Positions 17,403-26,807 of a DNA stretch of 64,000 nt are shown one piece after another (position 1 is the stretch's first letter; every line of letters starts with the position of its first letter). The stretch spans positions 124,001 to 188,000 of the forward strand of contig JAYPUW010000001.1 of the NCBI GenBank assembly GCA_038134285.1. Reading direction: 5' to 3'. A program made the position numbers and the translations under genes. Origin of the DNA: UBA3478 sp038134285 (GTDB taxonomy: Bacteria; Bacteroidota; Bacteroidia; Flavobacteriales; Flavobacteriaceae). A model generated the notes under the pieces. The model did no database searches. It worked only from the letters and a program-made list of their open reading frames with translations, and was not told the origin of the DNA.

Positions 17403-18371
17403 GTGAAGATCTCTAAAGACATCGCTGAAGCGGCTCAACTTCTTAAAGAAGGTCAGGTGATTGCCATGCCGACTGAAACGGTATATGGACTGGCGGCAAA
17501 TGCGCTTGATCCTATTGCCATTTCAGAGATTTACAAAGTAAAGGAACGTCCGGCAACAAATCCGCTCATCGTGCATATACATTCGATCGATCAACTGACC
17601 CCATTGGTCATTGAAATGGGTTTCAACGCCCATCGTTTGGCGAAGCATTTTTGGCCTGGTCCGCTTACCTTACTACTAAAAAAAACCGATCGCGTAAGTG
17701 ATCAGGTCACTGCAGGAAGCCCACTCGTAGCTATCCGAATACCCAAACACCCTATGGCACTTGAGCTCTTAAAGTCGGTAGATTTTCCTTTAGTCGCTCC
17801 AAGTGCGAATCGCTACACGACGGTAAGTCCAACTTCTGCGGAGCACGTAGCAAAAAACCTAGGAGAACGCATTCCTCTAATACTCGATGGAGGACCTTGT
17901 GAGAAAGGTCTCGAATCAACGGTTGTAGGTTTTGATGCCAATGACCGTCCGTTCATTTATCGATTAGGAGCCGTCACCCTAGAGGCCATTCAATCTATAG
18001 TTCCCGAAGCGAGAGTACATGAATCGCCTTTATCTGAGCCTGTACATTCTCCTGGTATGGCCAAAAAACACTACGCTCCAAAAACAGCGTTCAAGGTAGT
18101 CAATGATCTTAGGGCTTTTTTAGAAAACTACTCGGAGGAGCACAAATTAGGCGTGATTTCTTTCGGGCATCAAGATCTTGCCTCATCCCCATATACCGTA
18201 TTCGAACTTTCACAAAAAAGAAATTTAGAAGAAGGATCTAAGAAGCTTTACCAGGGCCTGTATGAACTCGATGAAGCGAATGTCGATCTTATTGTAGCCG
18301 AATGGTTTGAAGACAAAGGCTTGGGTCAAACCCTAAACGACAAGCTGAAGCGCGCCTCTACTAACAGTTGA
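17403..18371 (+). CDS. sua5: L-threonylcarbamoyladenylate synthase (Sua5/YwlC family)
   Basis: A 322-residue cytoplasmic enzyme that makes threonylcarbamoyl-AMP from threonine, bicarbonate and ATP for the t6A37 modification of tRNAs. The YrdC domain fills residues 1-200 (PTETVYGLAANA, KERPATNPL, PSANRYTTVSPTSAEHV, GGPCEKGLESTVVG). A linker with HSPGMAKKHYAPKT leads to the Sua5 C-terminal domain to about 318, so this is the long two-domain form. The start is GTG; a TGA two codons upstream excludes a longer form, and the next Met is inside the domain. It is divergent from the cytochrome gene. Confidence 0.93.
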   Translation: MKISKDIAEAAQLLKEGQVIAMPTETVYGLAANALDPIAISEIYKVKERPATNPLIVHIHSIDQLTPLVIEMGFNAHRLAKHFWPGPLTLLLKKTDRVSDQVTAGSPLVAIRIPKHPMALELLKSVDFPLVAPSANRYTTVSPTSAEHVAKNLGERIPLILDGGPCEKGLESTVVGFDANDRPFIYRLGAVTLEAIQSIVPEARVHESPLSEPVHSPGMAKKHYAPKTAFKVVNDLRAFLENYSEEHKLGVISFGHQDLASSPYTVFELSQKRNLEEGSKKLYQGLYELDEANVDLIVAEWFEDKGLGQTLNDKLKRASTNS

Positions 18372-18414
18372 AGTAATAGCGTACAGGCTAGATTTCTTTA
18401 GTTACTTTTATAAC

Positions 18415-19317
18415 ATGAGCCAGCACGCCCATCACCACCACATGGTTTCTGGAACAAACCTTTTTTGGACGATACTTCTAAACATCAGTATTACGGTCGG
18501 ACAGTTCATCGGTGGTTTTCTATCTGGCAGTATGGCGCTGCTATCTGATGCGGTGCATAATCTGAGCGATGTAATTTCACTCATTATGAGCTATACTGCG
18601 AATAGGCTAGCCCACAAAAAAGCAACTTCAGATAAGACTTTTGGGTACAAACGGGCAGAAATCATAGCGGCCTTTATCAATGCCATTTCATTGATTCTCA
18701 TTGCATTTTGGCTGATATACGAATCGATTCAGCGCATTCTGACCCCAAGCGCTATAGAAGAACAAACCGTTATCTACCTTTCGATAGTCGCCATTGTGGG
18801 TAATGGTCTTAGTGTATTGCTTTTAAAAAATCAACAGGGCAACAATCTCAACATTCGCTCGGCTTATTTGCACCTCTTTTCAGACCTGTTAGCAAGTGTA
18901 GCAGTACTCGTTGGGGCCATAGCCATCTCAATATACGACTGGCAACTAATAGACCCTATTCTAAGTATCTTAATTTCGCTGTACCTCATATATTTAGGAT
19001 ACCAACTATTGAGAGACTCGACTCAGATTTTAATGCTGTACACCCCTGACGAAGTAGATTTAGAAACAGTGATTGAGACCGTGCATGCCTTCGAACAAGT
19101 CAAAAAACTTCACCACCTTCATCTGTGGAAGTTAAACGACACCGAAATACATCTCGAGGCACACATAGATCTTCAAAGCGACCTGAATATTTCTGAGTTC
19201 ACAACGCTTCAGCATGAAATTGAAGTGCTCTTACTTGAGCGCTTTGGTATTAATCATTTGACGCTTCAACCAGAGTTTCAAAAAAAAGACCCAAAAGAGT
19301 TTATTGCGCAGGACTAA
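18415..19317 (+). CDS. Cation diffusion facilitator, CzcD-like metal exporter
   Basis: A 300-residue inner-membrane protein with six transmembrane segments and a cytoplasmic C-terminal domain. The N-terminus is histidine-rich (HAHHHH). The zinc-transport site appears as SDAVHNLSDV in the second helix, matched later by HLFSDLLASV. These H/D-x-x-x-D pairs are typical of the CzcD/ZitB group that exports Zn(II), Co(II) or Cd(II) in exchange for protons. The C-terminal domain carries HHLHLWKL and the HLEAHI pattern used in dimer metal binding. It lies 43 bases after Sua5 and may have its own promoter. Confidence 0.92.
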   Translation: MSQHAHHHHMVSGTNLFWTILLNISITVGQFIGGFLSGSMALLSDAVHNLSDVISLIMSYTANRLAHKKATSDKTFGYKRAEIIAAFINAISLILIAFWLIYESIQRILTPSAIEEQTVIYLSIVAIVGNGLSVLLLKNQQGNNLNIRSAYLHLFSDLLASVAVLVGAIAISIYDWQLIDPILSILISLYLIYLGYQLLRDSTQILMLYTPDEVDLETVIETVHAFEQVKKLHHLHLWKLNDTEIHLEAHIDLQSDLNISEFTTLQHEIEVLLLERFGINHLTLQPEFQKKDPKEFIAQD

Positions 19318-19331
19318 TATTATTTTATTCG

Positions 19332-19339
19332 TAAATTTG
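19332..19339 (+). promoter_or_regulatory. Putative -7 box of the small lipoprotein gene
   Basis: TAAATTTG matches TAnnTTTG exactly and lies 13 bases upstream of the ATG at 19353. The nearest TTG upstream (19304-19306) is 25 bases away, longer than the usual 19-21, so the -33 part is weak. Confidence 0.4.
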
Positions 19340-19352
19340 TATGTAAAAAATT

Positions 19353-19520
19353 ATGAATAAACCAATTATACTCCTGATACTCATTGCAATATTGAGTATA
19401 TTTCTGATTTCTTGTGGATCTGTTAAGAATACTTCAACAGAAAATACTCAGTCGAGCAGTATAGAGACACCTCCGAATGTGGGCTCTAATAAACTCTCAA
19501 AAATCCGCAAGAAGAACTAA
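19353..19520 (+). CDS. Small lipoprotein, 55 residues
   Basis: A short reading frame starts with ATG and ends with TAA. The product begins MNKPIILLIL, continues with a hydrophobic stretch and a lipobox LISC (Cys21), then a Ser/Thr/Asn-rich tail ending KIRKKN. This is a complete type II signal with a 35-residue mature peptide, and an exact -7 box lies upstream, so I consider it real. The residue after the cysteine is glycine, compatible with export to the outer membrane. Function unknown. The region from 19521 to 19665 holds no further gene that I can support. Confidence 0.65.
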   Translation: MNKPIILLILIAILSIFLISCGSVKNTSTENTQSSSIETPPNVGSNKLSKIRKKN

Positions 19521-19665
19521 GGCAGAAGTAGAAAATTGATCTTTTTCGCACTGAATGCTGCGTTTATTCTACCTTTGACCTAACAAATCTGAGCTATACC
19601 ATTCGTTTACAAAGATTTAATAGTGTCTTTAGTGGTTCACCAAACGCCATCCAGCTGCGCTAGCC

Positions 19666-21411
19666 ATGTTATTTAATCCTAAATACCTGTATAGGTTTTC
19701 ATTCTGGACGAGTTTTTTTATACTCATTCTTTTACTGATAGATTTTGGCTTTAAGCAATCAACTGAGGTCGAACTGCAAATCGAAAATTACTATTACTAT
19801 GCGCTTCTCGTAGGGGTAGTAACCACGGCACTTTCTTACATCCTAGACAGAAAAAGGATTCGACAAAACATAGCGCTTATTGACCTTCTGGGGGTGGGTT
19901 TCGCTTTGTTCTTATTAGGGGTGCATTTCTTCGGAGATCCGTCTGCAGAACTCACACTCGAATTGGCCCGCCTGCATCTTGAAAAGTATTCGGCTGGCCT
20001 GCTCTTCTTCAAAGGTCTACTCGATCTGAAGGTAGAATACAAACGGACCGACCTTAACCCTGCCCAGCTGTTTTTAATCAGTTTTGTGGCAATCATCCTT
20101 TTCGGAACGCTGCTTCTATCACTCCCAAGTGCCACTCATAATGGTATTTCGCTTCTAGACGCCTTATTTACGGCGACCAGCGCGGTTTGTGTCACGGGGC
20201 TTATCGTGGTCAATACAGCAACTGATTTTACCGTGTTTGGTCAGGGAATTATCCTTCTACTCATCCAAATTGGGGGTCTAGGGATTTTAACCTTTGTTAG
20301 TTATTTCAGTTACTTCTTTAAAGGGCAAATCAGTTACGAAAAACAGATCGCGATGAGTGCGATCAACTCAAACGCCAGGATTGGAAAAGAATTGACCTTG
20401 CTCAAGCACATCATCATCATCACTCTTTTGATTGAAGCGCTTTCTGGAGTGCTTATCTTTTACAACGTCGAAAGGGAAAGCTTTAGTAGTTTAGGAGATC
20501 AGTTCTTTTTCGCCGTATTTCACGCAGTATCTGCCTTCTGTAATGCCGGATTTTCAACCCTTGAACACTCGCTGCAACAAGGAGCCTTTGAATTCAATTA
20601 CGGACTGCAGATCATCATCGCGCTGACCTTTATTTTTGGGGGATTAGGCTTCCCTATAGTGGAGAACATCACCTCTTATTTTAATTACAAGACACAGCGT
20701 GCTTTTTCATTTACCAAGAACATGGATTCCAGGCCTTGGGTACTTGCGCTGAATAGTCGCATTGCATTAATCACCTCAGCAGTGCTTACCGCCGGGGGCT
20801 TTATTTCGTTTTACTTTCTTGAATTTAACAACACCCTTGTGCGTCACAGCAGTTCAGGAAAACTAATCACTGCCTTTTTTGGAGCAGTTACTCCGCGTAC
20901 AGCCGGATTTAATACTGTAGATACCGCTTCGCTTCTTTTTCCGACCACATTACTGCTCTTCTTTCTGATGTGGGTAGGAGCCTCTCCGAAATCAACTGGA
21001 GGTGGAATCAAAACCACAACCCTTGCCATAGCCGTGTTAAACATCTTAAGCTTGGTCAGAGGAAGTTCACGAATCGAGATTTTCAAGCGAGAAATCGTTG
21101 AGGTGACCATTAAGAGAGCCTTCGCTATGATCTCTTTGTCAATCATTGTCATCAGCATTGGAATTGTGCTCATCTCTATTCAAGAACCAGAGATTGAAAT
21201 GCTGAAAATCGCATTTGAGTGTATCTCGGCCTACAGCACGGTCGGACTCAGTATGGGAATCACAGAGGGGCTAAGCTCGGTTAGTAAGCTGGTTCTTATA
21301 TTTCTCATGTTCATCGGAAGGGTAAGCGCCCTAACCGTTCTTTTTGCTATCTTCAGAAAGAAGGTAGTGCGCAATTACAGATATCCAAAAGAAGAAATAA
21401 CCATTCACTAA
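19666..21411 (+). CDS. trkH: TrkH-family potassium uptake membrane subunit
   Basis: A 581-residue membrane protein with the TrkH/KtrB fold: repeated membrane-pore-membrane units with filter-like loops, the clearest being TSAVCVTGLIVV at about residues 174-185, then AFCNAGFSTL, RTAGFNTVD and AYSTVGLSMG, each with the filter glycine. An N-terminal extension of about 120 residues adds extra hydrophobic segments not found in short KtrB. It takes up K+ (or Na+-coupled K+) and needs a cytoplasmic RCK subunit, which is encoded 3 bases downstream. Confidence 0.93.
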   Translation: MLFNPKYLYRFSFWTSFFILILLLIDFGFKQSTEVELQIENYYYYALLVGVVTTALSYILDRKRIRQNIALIDLLGVGFALFLLGVHFFGDPSAELTLELARLHLEKYSAGLLFFKGLLDLKVEYKRTDLNPAQLFLISFVAIILFGTLLLSLPSATHNGISLLDALFTATSAVCVTGLIVVNTATDFTVFGQGIILLLIQIGGLGILTFVSYFSYFFKGQISYEKQIAMSAINSNARIGKELTLLKHIIIITLLIEALSGVLIFYNVERESFSSLGDQFFFAVFHAVSAFCNAGFSTLEHSLQQGAFEFNYGLQIIIALTFIFGGLGFPIVENITSYFNYKTQRAFSFTKNMDSRPWVLALNSRIALITSAVLTAGGFISFYFLEFNNTLVRHSSSGKLITAFFGAVTPRTAGFNTVDTASLLFPTTLLLFFLMWVGASPKSTGGGIKTTTLAIAVLNILSLVRGSSRIEIFKREIVEVTIKRAFAMISLSIIVISIGIVLISIQEPEIEMLKIAFECISAYSTVGLSMGITEGLSSVSKLVLIFLMFIGRVSALTVLFAIFRKKVVRNYRYPKEEITIH

Positions 21412-21414
21412 GAA

Positions 21415-22107
21415 ATGAAATACATTATTGTCGGACTCGGAAATTTTGGGGCCTCTTTAGGTCAGAAACTCACTAGCCAAGGAAACGAAGTTATCGGAAT
21501 TGACACAAGCGCCGCCAAGGTCGAGGCCTACCGCGAAAAGATCACTTATACCATAGAGATGGATGCCACCGATGAGCTCGCAGTATCTGGTTTGCCTTTG
21601 AAAAGCACTGACATCGTCATTATTGGAATCGGTGAAGACCAAGGAGCTAATGTGATGGCAACCGCGCTCTTCAAGAATTTTGAAGTAAAGCGTCTCATAA
21701 GTCGCTCCATTAATCCGCTGCATGAAAAAGTCCTTGAGGCCATTGGTGTCGATGAGATTGTACGACCTGAAGAAGAAACCGCTGAGAGATGGGCCAAGAA
21801 ATTATGCCTCATAAATGTAGTTGACTCGTTTGAACTCAATGACGACTTCAGTATTATCGAGGCAACAGTGCCTAAAGAGTATGTAGGTAAAACCTTGAAG
21901 GAAGTCGGGTTCAGGTCAAAATACCACCTCTTAGTGCTAACCATTATTAAGAAGGTAGAAGTGACCTCGCTGCTCGGAAACAGTAAGGTTGAAAACCAGG
22001 TCCAAGGAGTTGCCTCTGCAGAAAACATTTTAGAAGAAGGAGACATCTTGGTGCTCTACGGGGCAAACAAAGACCTTCAGCATTTCTTGAAGCAGAAATT
22101 TAGATAG
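21415..22107 (+). CDS. trkA: TrkA/KtrA-type potassium uptake regulatory subunit (RCK)
   Basis: A 230-residue cytoplasmic protein with one RCK_N domain (opening KYIIVGLGNFGASLG, a GxGxxG nucleotide fold, and GIDTSAAKVE with the acidic residue at the end of strand 2) and one RCK_C domain (about 140-220). It binds NAD(H) or ATP/ADP and gates the TrkH channel. Its length fits the single-RCK KtrA class rather than the double-length TrkA of enterobacteria. It is translationally close to trkH (3 bases) and overlaps the convergent pterin dehydratase gene by 8 bases. Confidence 0.93.
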   Translation: MKYIIVGLGNFGASLGQKLTSQGNEVIGIDTSAAKVEAYREKITYTIEMDATDELAVSGLPLKSTDIVIIGIGEDQGANVMATALFKNFEVKRLISRSINPLHEKVLEAIGVDEIVRPEEETAERWAKKLCLINVVDSFELNDDFSIIEATVPKEYVGKTLKEVGFRSKYHLLVLTIIKKVEVTSLLGNSKVENQVQGVASAENILEEGDILVLYGANKDLQHFLKQKFR

Positions 22108-22411
22108 TCCTCAGACACTCGATATTGTCCAAGGTTTGCTCTACCTCTTGGGCATATTGAAAATCAAGCAGCGTTAATCCGTTCGCGTCATGCGTGGTCA
22201 ACGAAACTTCTACATCCTTGTCATTTACAAGGGTGTCGGGATGGTGGTTAAATTCATATGAAACTCTTGAAAGGCTGGTCAATAGCTCGTGCACCTCTTG
22301 CATTGAATGCATCGAGACCTTCAACGAAATTTGCTCCTCTTTTAGTTTCCACGGATAATGAAGTCGTTCATTGAGCCATTTTAGTTGCTCTTGCTCAGTC
22401 AATCTTTTCAT
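22100..22411 (-). CDS. phhB: Pterin-4a-carbinolamine dehydratase
   Basis: A 103-residue protein of the PCD/DCoH fold. The signature histidine pair with proline is at residues 56-58 (NHHPD), and the terminal part shows the usual DANGLTLLDFQYA. The enzyme dehydrates 4a-hydroxytetrahydropterin to recycle the cofactor of aromatic amino acid hydroxylases. No hydroxylase is present in the window, so the partner is elsewhere or the protein has another pterin role. It overlaps the 3' end of trkA and is divergent from the acylase gene. Confidence 0.9.
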   Translation of the reverse strand: MKRLTEQEQLKWLNERLHYPWKLKEEQISLKVSMHSMQEVHELLTSLSRVSYEFNHHPDTLVNDKDVEVSLTTHDANGLTLLDFQYAQEVEQTLDNIECLRTI

Positions 22412-22433
22412 AACTTACAAGTTGCAAATAAAT

Positions 22434-24500
22434 ATGATGAAAAACCACCTTCTTCTAGGGTTGCTTTTTGCTCCTCTTTTTTCGCTCTTCGCGCAACTAA
22501 ATCCAGAGAATATAGAGATCATTAGAGATGCCTATGGCGTACCGCACATCTATGCTAAAACCGACGCCGAGGTAGCCTATGGACTCGCGTGGGCACATGC
22601 AGAAGACGATTTCCAAACCATTCAATTGAGTTATTTGGCAGGAGATGCAAAGCTTTCAAGAGCTATTGGGCTCAAAGGAGCACCTGCAGATTTCTTGCAG
22701 CAACTCATCCAGGCCGAAAAAACCGCAAGAGAACAAGTACACACCTTGAGCGATGCCTTTATGGGTGTCATCAAGGGTTACGCTGCGGGATTGAACGCCT
22801 ATGCCGAGGCCCATGAAGAAGAGGTCATCCTAAAAGAATTGTTTCCGGTGACCCCGATTAAAATGATCGCGTATTCGCAATTGCAGCTTTTTGTTTCGAA
22901 TGCAGCAGATCAGTTAGTCAGCCAAATTATAAACAACAAAACACCGAAAAAGAGCCCAAATGAAGACGTACAAGGGTCAAACCTTATCGCCCTGTCAAGC
23001 GCGAAGACGGGAGAGAATGCCAGTTACCTCACCATCAACACTCATCAACCTCTAGAAGGCCCGACCTCTTGGTACGAAGCACATCTGGTGAGTGAGGAGG
23101 GCACTAATATCATTGGCGCTTTGTTTCCTGGAGCCCCCTGTGTGCTTACTGGTGCTAACGAATATCTAGGATGGACACACACGGTGAACTTTCAAGACAA
23201 GGCCGATTTGTACAAGCTTGAAATGCTAGATAAAAAAGCGCTGACCTACCGAGTAGATGAGGATAAACTTACCCTAGAGAAACACAGAGCAAAGGTGTAT
23301 CTAAAACTCTTTGGATTAAAGATCGGTATCAACCGCAACTTCTACTCGAGCATCTATGGGCCCACCTTGAAAAACGCAAAAGGATTTTATGCTGTGAGAA
23401 CCCCAAGTACCAGTACCATATTGGCTTTAGAACAATGGTGGCGTATGAATAAGGCACGCTCCTTTACCGAATTCTACAACACCCTGAAAATGAATGCGCT
23501 ACCAGGTTATAATATCGGTTATGCCGACCGTAACGATACGATTTTTTACATCTCGAATGGCAAGATGCCAATTCGTGCAGAAGGATACAATTGGAAGGGT
23601 GTCGTACCAGGAAACACCTATGCCACTTTATGGGATACCTATTATGACACCGAAGACCTTCCGCAGGTAATACAGCCCCAATCAGGGTATGTGTACAATG
23701 CAAATCATAGCCCTTTTAAATCCTCATCATTGGCCGACAATCTTGACCCCAACGATTATCCTGAGGCCATGGGCTACGAACGCTACGACAACAATCGAAG
23801 TACCAGACTTTTTGAGCTGCTCGAAGGGTATAAAACCATCGATTTTCAAACCTTCAAGAAAATCAAATACGACCACACCTTACCCGATCCGCTCAACTAC
23901 AATTATGTCAACCTCAACGCATTGTTTGACATGAATCCTGTTGATTATCCAGGTGTAGGAGGACTACTACGCAAAATACAGACATGGGATCGCGTGGCCT
24001 CTGCCGACTCAAAAGGAGCTGCAGCCTATGCTATATTGTATTATCAATTGCGTCATTACTGGTCACAATTAGGCCCAGACAAGACCTTTGATGCAGTTAC
24101 TATTCACAAGGCTTTGAAGAAAACTAGCCGCTACATGGACAAGTATTTCAACAGCCAAGACCTCACCCTTGGCGACTTTCAAAAACTAGTGCGTGGCGAT
24201 AAAAACATACCTATCTGGGGGCTTCCAGACGTGGTTACAGCCATGCACGGTGCGCCTTATAAAGACGGACGCTACCGTATCACCAACGGCGAATCCTATA
24301 TCGCACTCATTCAATTTAGAGAGAACAAGACGCAGTATCAATCGGTCATCTCATACGGAAACAGCAATCGCGAAGACGGATTACACTATGACGATCAAAT
24401 GAAACTGTATCAAAATTTTCAAACGAAGCCCATGTCGTTTGATAAGGAAGACGTCTTGCAGAACGCGGTGAGAAGTTATCACCCCATTAAAGAGCGGTAG
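22434..24500 (+). CDS. Secreted penicillin acylase / PvdQ-type N-terminal-nucleophile hydrolase
   Basis: The start is one of two adjacent ATG codons at 22434 and 22437, both giving a signal peptide ending LFAQ; the product is about 688 residues. An N-terminal VPHIYAKTDAEVAYGLAWAHAEDDF is the hallmark of the alpha chain. The self-cleavage site is Gly181-Ser182 in VQGSNLIA, so Ser182 becomes the nucleophile of the beta chain. In the penicillin acylase superfamily this arrangement fits AHL or lipid amide acylases. Substrates may be acyl-homoserine lactones or N-acyl amides. A second, diverged acylase lies at 53243-55663. Confidence 0.88.
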   Translation: MMKNHLLLGLLFAPLFSLFAQLNPENIEIIRDAYGVPHIYAKTDAEVAYGLAWAHAEDDFQTIQLSYLAGDAKLSRAIGLKGAPADFLQQLIQAEKTAREQVHTLSDAFMGVIKGYAAGLNAYAEAHEEEVILKELFPVTPIKMIAYSQLQLFVSNAADQLVSQIINNKTPKKSPNEDVQGSNLIALSSAKTGENASYLTINTHQPLEGPTSWYEAHLVSEEGTNIIGALFPGAPCVLTGANEYLGWTHTVNFQDKADLYKLEMLDKKALTYRVDEDKLTLEKHRAKVYLKLFGLKIGINRNFYSSIYGPTLKNAKGFYAVRTPSTSTILALEQWWRMNKARSFTEFYNTLKMNALPGYNIGYADRNDTIFYISNGKMPIRAEGYNWKGVVPGNTYATLWDTYYDTEDLPQVIQPQSGYVYNANHSPFKSSSLADNLDPNDYPEAMGYERYDNNRSTRLFELLEGYKTIDFQTFKKIKYDHTLPDPLNYNYVNLNALFDMNPVDYPGVGGLLRKIQTWDRVASADSKGAAAYAILYYQLRHYWSQLGPDKTFDAVTIHKALKKTSRYMDKYFNSQDLTLGDFQKLVRGDKNIPIWGLPDVVTAMHGAPYKDGRYRITNGESYIALIQFRENKTQYQSVISYGNSNREDGLHYDDQMKLYQNFQTKPMSFDKEDVLQNAVRSYHPIKER

Positions 24501-24533
24501 ATCAATTTTGTTATTGCGTATATTCGTTTTGCA

Positions 24534-25352
24534 ATGGAATCTTTTTTGAACTTCTTTGAACTCATGCCGGTTTGGATGAAGGCGGCATGGATCTTTTTCG
24601 TACTTGGTGTTTTTTGGATCGCAGAAGGGTATTACACCCAAGTAAATTTCAACTATAAAAAGTGGCGACATGCTCGTGTAAACGGGTCGCTTCTATTGAT
24701 GGTAATGGCCATAAACGTAGGTTTTGGCACGCTAACAGCTATACTCTACCAATGGCTAGACAGCAACTCTTTTGGTTTACTTCGGATGGTCGATTGGCCC
24801 GTGTGGGTAGAACTGATCCTTGCACTAGTGGTACTTGATTTTATCGCCCAATACTTCGTTCACTTCTTGCTTCACAAGGTGCCTGCATTATGGAGGCTGC
24901 ACCTGGTGCATCACTGTGACAAGAAGGTTGATGTGACTACCGGAACACGTCACCACCCGCTGGATTTTTTGCTTCGAGAAAGCTTCGCACTCATCGCGAT
25001 TGCGATTACGGGAATGCCAATATCTTTTTATCTATTCTATCGCATTTTGAGCGTGCTGTTTACCTACTTTACACACGCCAATATTGCCTTACCACTGGCG
25101 GTTGACAAGGCCATTTCATACGTATTTGTCACCCCTAACATGCACAAATTTCACCATCACAATGAATTGCCGTGGACCGATTCGAATTACGGAAACATGC
25201 TCTCTGTTTGGGATCGTCTGTTTGGCACCTTTATTTATGGTGATATTTCGAAAGTGGTCTATGGAGTAGACATTGCAGACCACAAAGATGATCAAAATCT
25301 ATGGGTGCAATTGAGAATCCCGTTTGACAGATCTGTCAAGTCGAAATCTTAA
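24534..25352 (+). CDS. Sterol desaturase / fatty acid hydroxylase-type membrane protein
   Basis: A 272-residue membrane protein with about four hydrophobic segments. The di-iron histidine clusters are present: HFLLH, HLVHH, HHPLD and HKFHHHN, in the order typical of the fatty acid hydroxylase superfamily. Such enzymes hydroxylate or desaturate lipids at the membrane using O2, and bacterial members include carotenoid and lipid modifiers. The substrate is unknown. It lies 33 bases after the acylase stop and converges directly on the SLC13 carrier, which ends 1 base away. Confidence 0.88.
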   Translation: MESFLNFFELMPVWMKAAWIFFVLGVFWIAEGYYTQVNFNYKKWRHARVNGSLLLMVMAINVGFGTLTAILYQWLDSNSFGLLRMVDWPVWVELILALVVLDFIAQYFVHFLLHKVPALWRLHLVHHCDKKVDVTTGTRHHPLDFLLRESFALIAIAITGMPISFYLFYRILSVLFTYFTHANIALPLAVDKAISYVFVTPNMHKFHHHNELPWTDSNYGNMLSVWDRLFGTFIYGDISKVVYGVDIADHKDDQNLWVQLRIPFDRSVKSKS

Positions 25353-26807
25353 CTACGACAAATTCCAAAAAATAGGTAGCAAGTAAAATACCCATACCGT
25401 TATCAAGAAGATAGAAATCAAATTAAGGCCGAAGCCCGCCCTGATCATATCTTTCATGCTCACATAACCCGAACCAAATACCACTGCGTTCGGAGGCGTA
25501 GCAACGGGCAGCATAAAGGCGCAAGAGGCCGCAAGCGTTGCTCCAATCATGAAAATATACGGATGCACTCCCATCGCCAAGGAAAGAGGTGCCAATACGG
25601 GTAAAATCATCGCTGTGGTAGCTAAGTTTGAAGTGATTTCAGTCAAGAAATTAATGGCCGTCACCAGCACCACTGTCATAACAAGCAAGGGCAAGAACTC
25701 CAGTGTGATGAGCTGCTCGGCAAACCATTGAGCGAGTCCGGTATCCTTGAAGCCTTGAGCAATAGCTAAGCCTCCTCCAAATAGAATGAGAATGCCCCAG
25801 GGAAGCCGTTTTGAGTCGTCCCAACTCAAAATAGCAGATGCGGCACCCTGCTTTGATCCTCGAATCACGAATAAGGCAATACCGGCGCTTAAAGCGATGA
25901 TCGAATCGTCAATAGCCGGAAGGATTGGACTCAACAGAAACGACCTGCTAACCCAGGCCACAGCGGTGAGTACAAAGACGACCGCAACCTTCTTCTCATC
26001 TGAGCGAATCGGACCAAGAGCTTCTCTTTGTCTTTTGATCTCTTCTACTCCGCCCGCAAAATCATCGGCCTTTAACTTAATAGCAAAGCGCGTAAGGTAC
26101 ACCCAACAAAGGGCCAACATTAAAATTGAGAGCGGAAAGGCCAATAACATCCAGTCTAAAAATCCGATTTCAACACCGTAAAGTTCCTTCACAATCCCAG
26201 CTAAAACCAAATTCGGCGGTGTTCCGATTAAGGTGCCTATACCTCCAATTGAGGCGCTGTAAGCGATAGCCAGCATCAGCATTTTTCCGAATTGGGTATG
26301 CTCATTTTCCGGAGTATCAGGGTGGTCTCTGTACTGAGCGATGATCGCAAGTCCTATCGGAAGCATCATAACAGAAGTCGCGGTATTCGAAATCCACATT
26401 GATAAAAAGGCGGTAGCCACCATGAATCCGAGTACGATCATCCTCATACGTGTGCCTATTGAAGCAATTATGAAAAGCGCGATACGCCTATGCAAATTGA
26501 CTTTTTCAATGGCAATTGCTAATAAGAATCCCCCTAAGTACAAAAAGACATACTTGTGGCCATAAGCGTTAGTCGTAGTCCCTAAATCAAGAGCGCCAGT
26601 AAGCGGAAAGAGTACAATAGGTAAGAGGGCACTCACCGCAATCGGAACGGCCTCCGTAACCCACCAGGTTCCTACCCAGAGCGCCACTGCTAACGCAGCC
26701 GTGGGTTCGGCCGAGAGGCCTTCTGCGGATGGTCCGAATTGAACAAAGGCAAAAAGCAATGGCCCCAAGAAAAGTCCAAAGGTGGCAGAAGTAAATCGTT
26801 TATTCAT
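25353..26807 (-). CDS. SLC13/DASS-family anion symporter
   Basis: A 484-residue inner-membrane carrier with 11-12 hydrophobic segments. Family motifs seen: WWVTEAVPIAVSALLPI near the N-terminus, SNTATSVMMLPIG (the first SNT sodium and substrate signature) and, in the second half, TSNLATTAMILPVLAPL with ATPPNAVVFGSGY (the second signature). It probably moves dicarboxylates or sulfate with sodium. Its start overlaps the end of the upstream desaturase-type gene by 8 bases, so the two are one operon. That linkage to a lipid-modifying enzyme is unexplained. Confidence 0.92.
   Translation of the reverse strand: MNKRFTSATFGLFLGPLLFAFVQFGPSAEGLSAEPTAALAVALWVGTWWVTEAVPIAVSALLPIVLFPLTGALDLGTTTNAYGHKYVFLYLGGFLLAIAIEKVNLHRRIALFIIASIGTRMRMIVLGFMVATAFLSMWISNTATSVMMLPIGLAIIAQYRDHPDTPENEHTQFGKMLMLAIAYSASIGGIGTLIGTPPNLVLAGIVKELYGVEIGFLDWMLLAFPLSILMLALCWVYLTRFAIKLKADDFAGGVEEIKRQREALGPIRSDEKKVAVVFVLTAVAWVSRSFLLSPILPAIDDSIIALSAGIALFVIRGSKQGAASAILSWDDSKRLPWGILILFGGGLAIAQGFKDTGLAQWFAEQLITLEFLPLLVMTVVLVTAINFLTEITSNLATTAMILPVLAPLSLAMGVHPYIFMIGATLAASCAFMLPVATPPNAVVFGSGYVSMKDMIRAGFGLNLISIFLITVWVFYLLPIFWNLS

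Noticed and set aside
21546..22046. A 166-codon open frame on minus inside trkA
   Set aside because: Ser/Thr-rich translation antisense to a clear RCK protein; no start signal or family resemblance.
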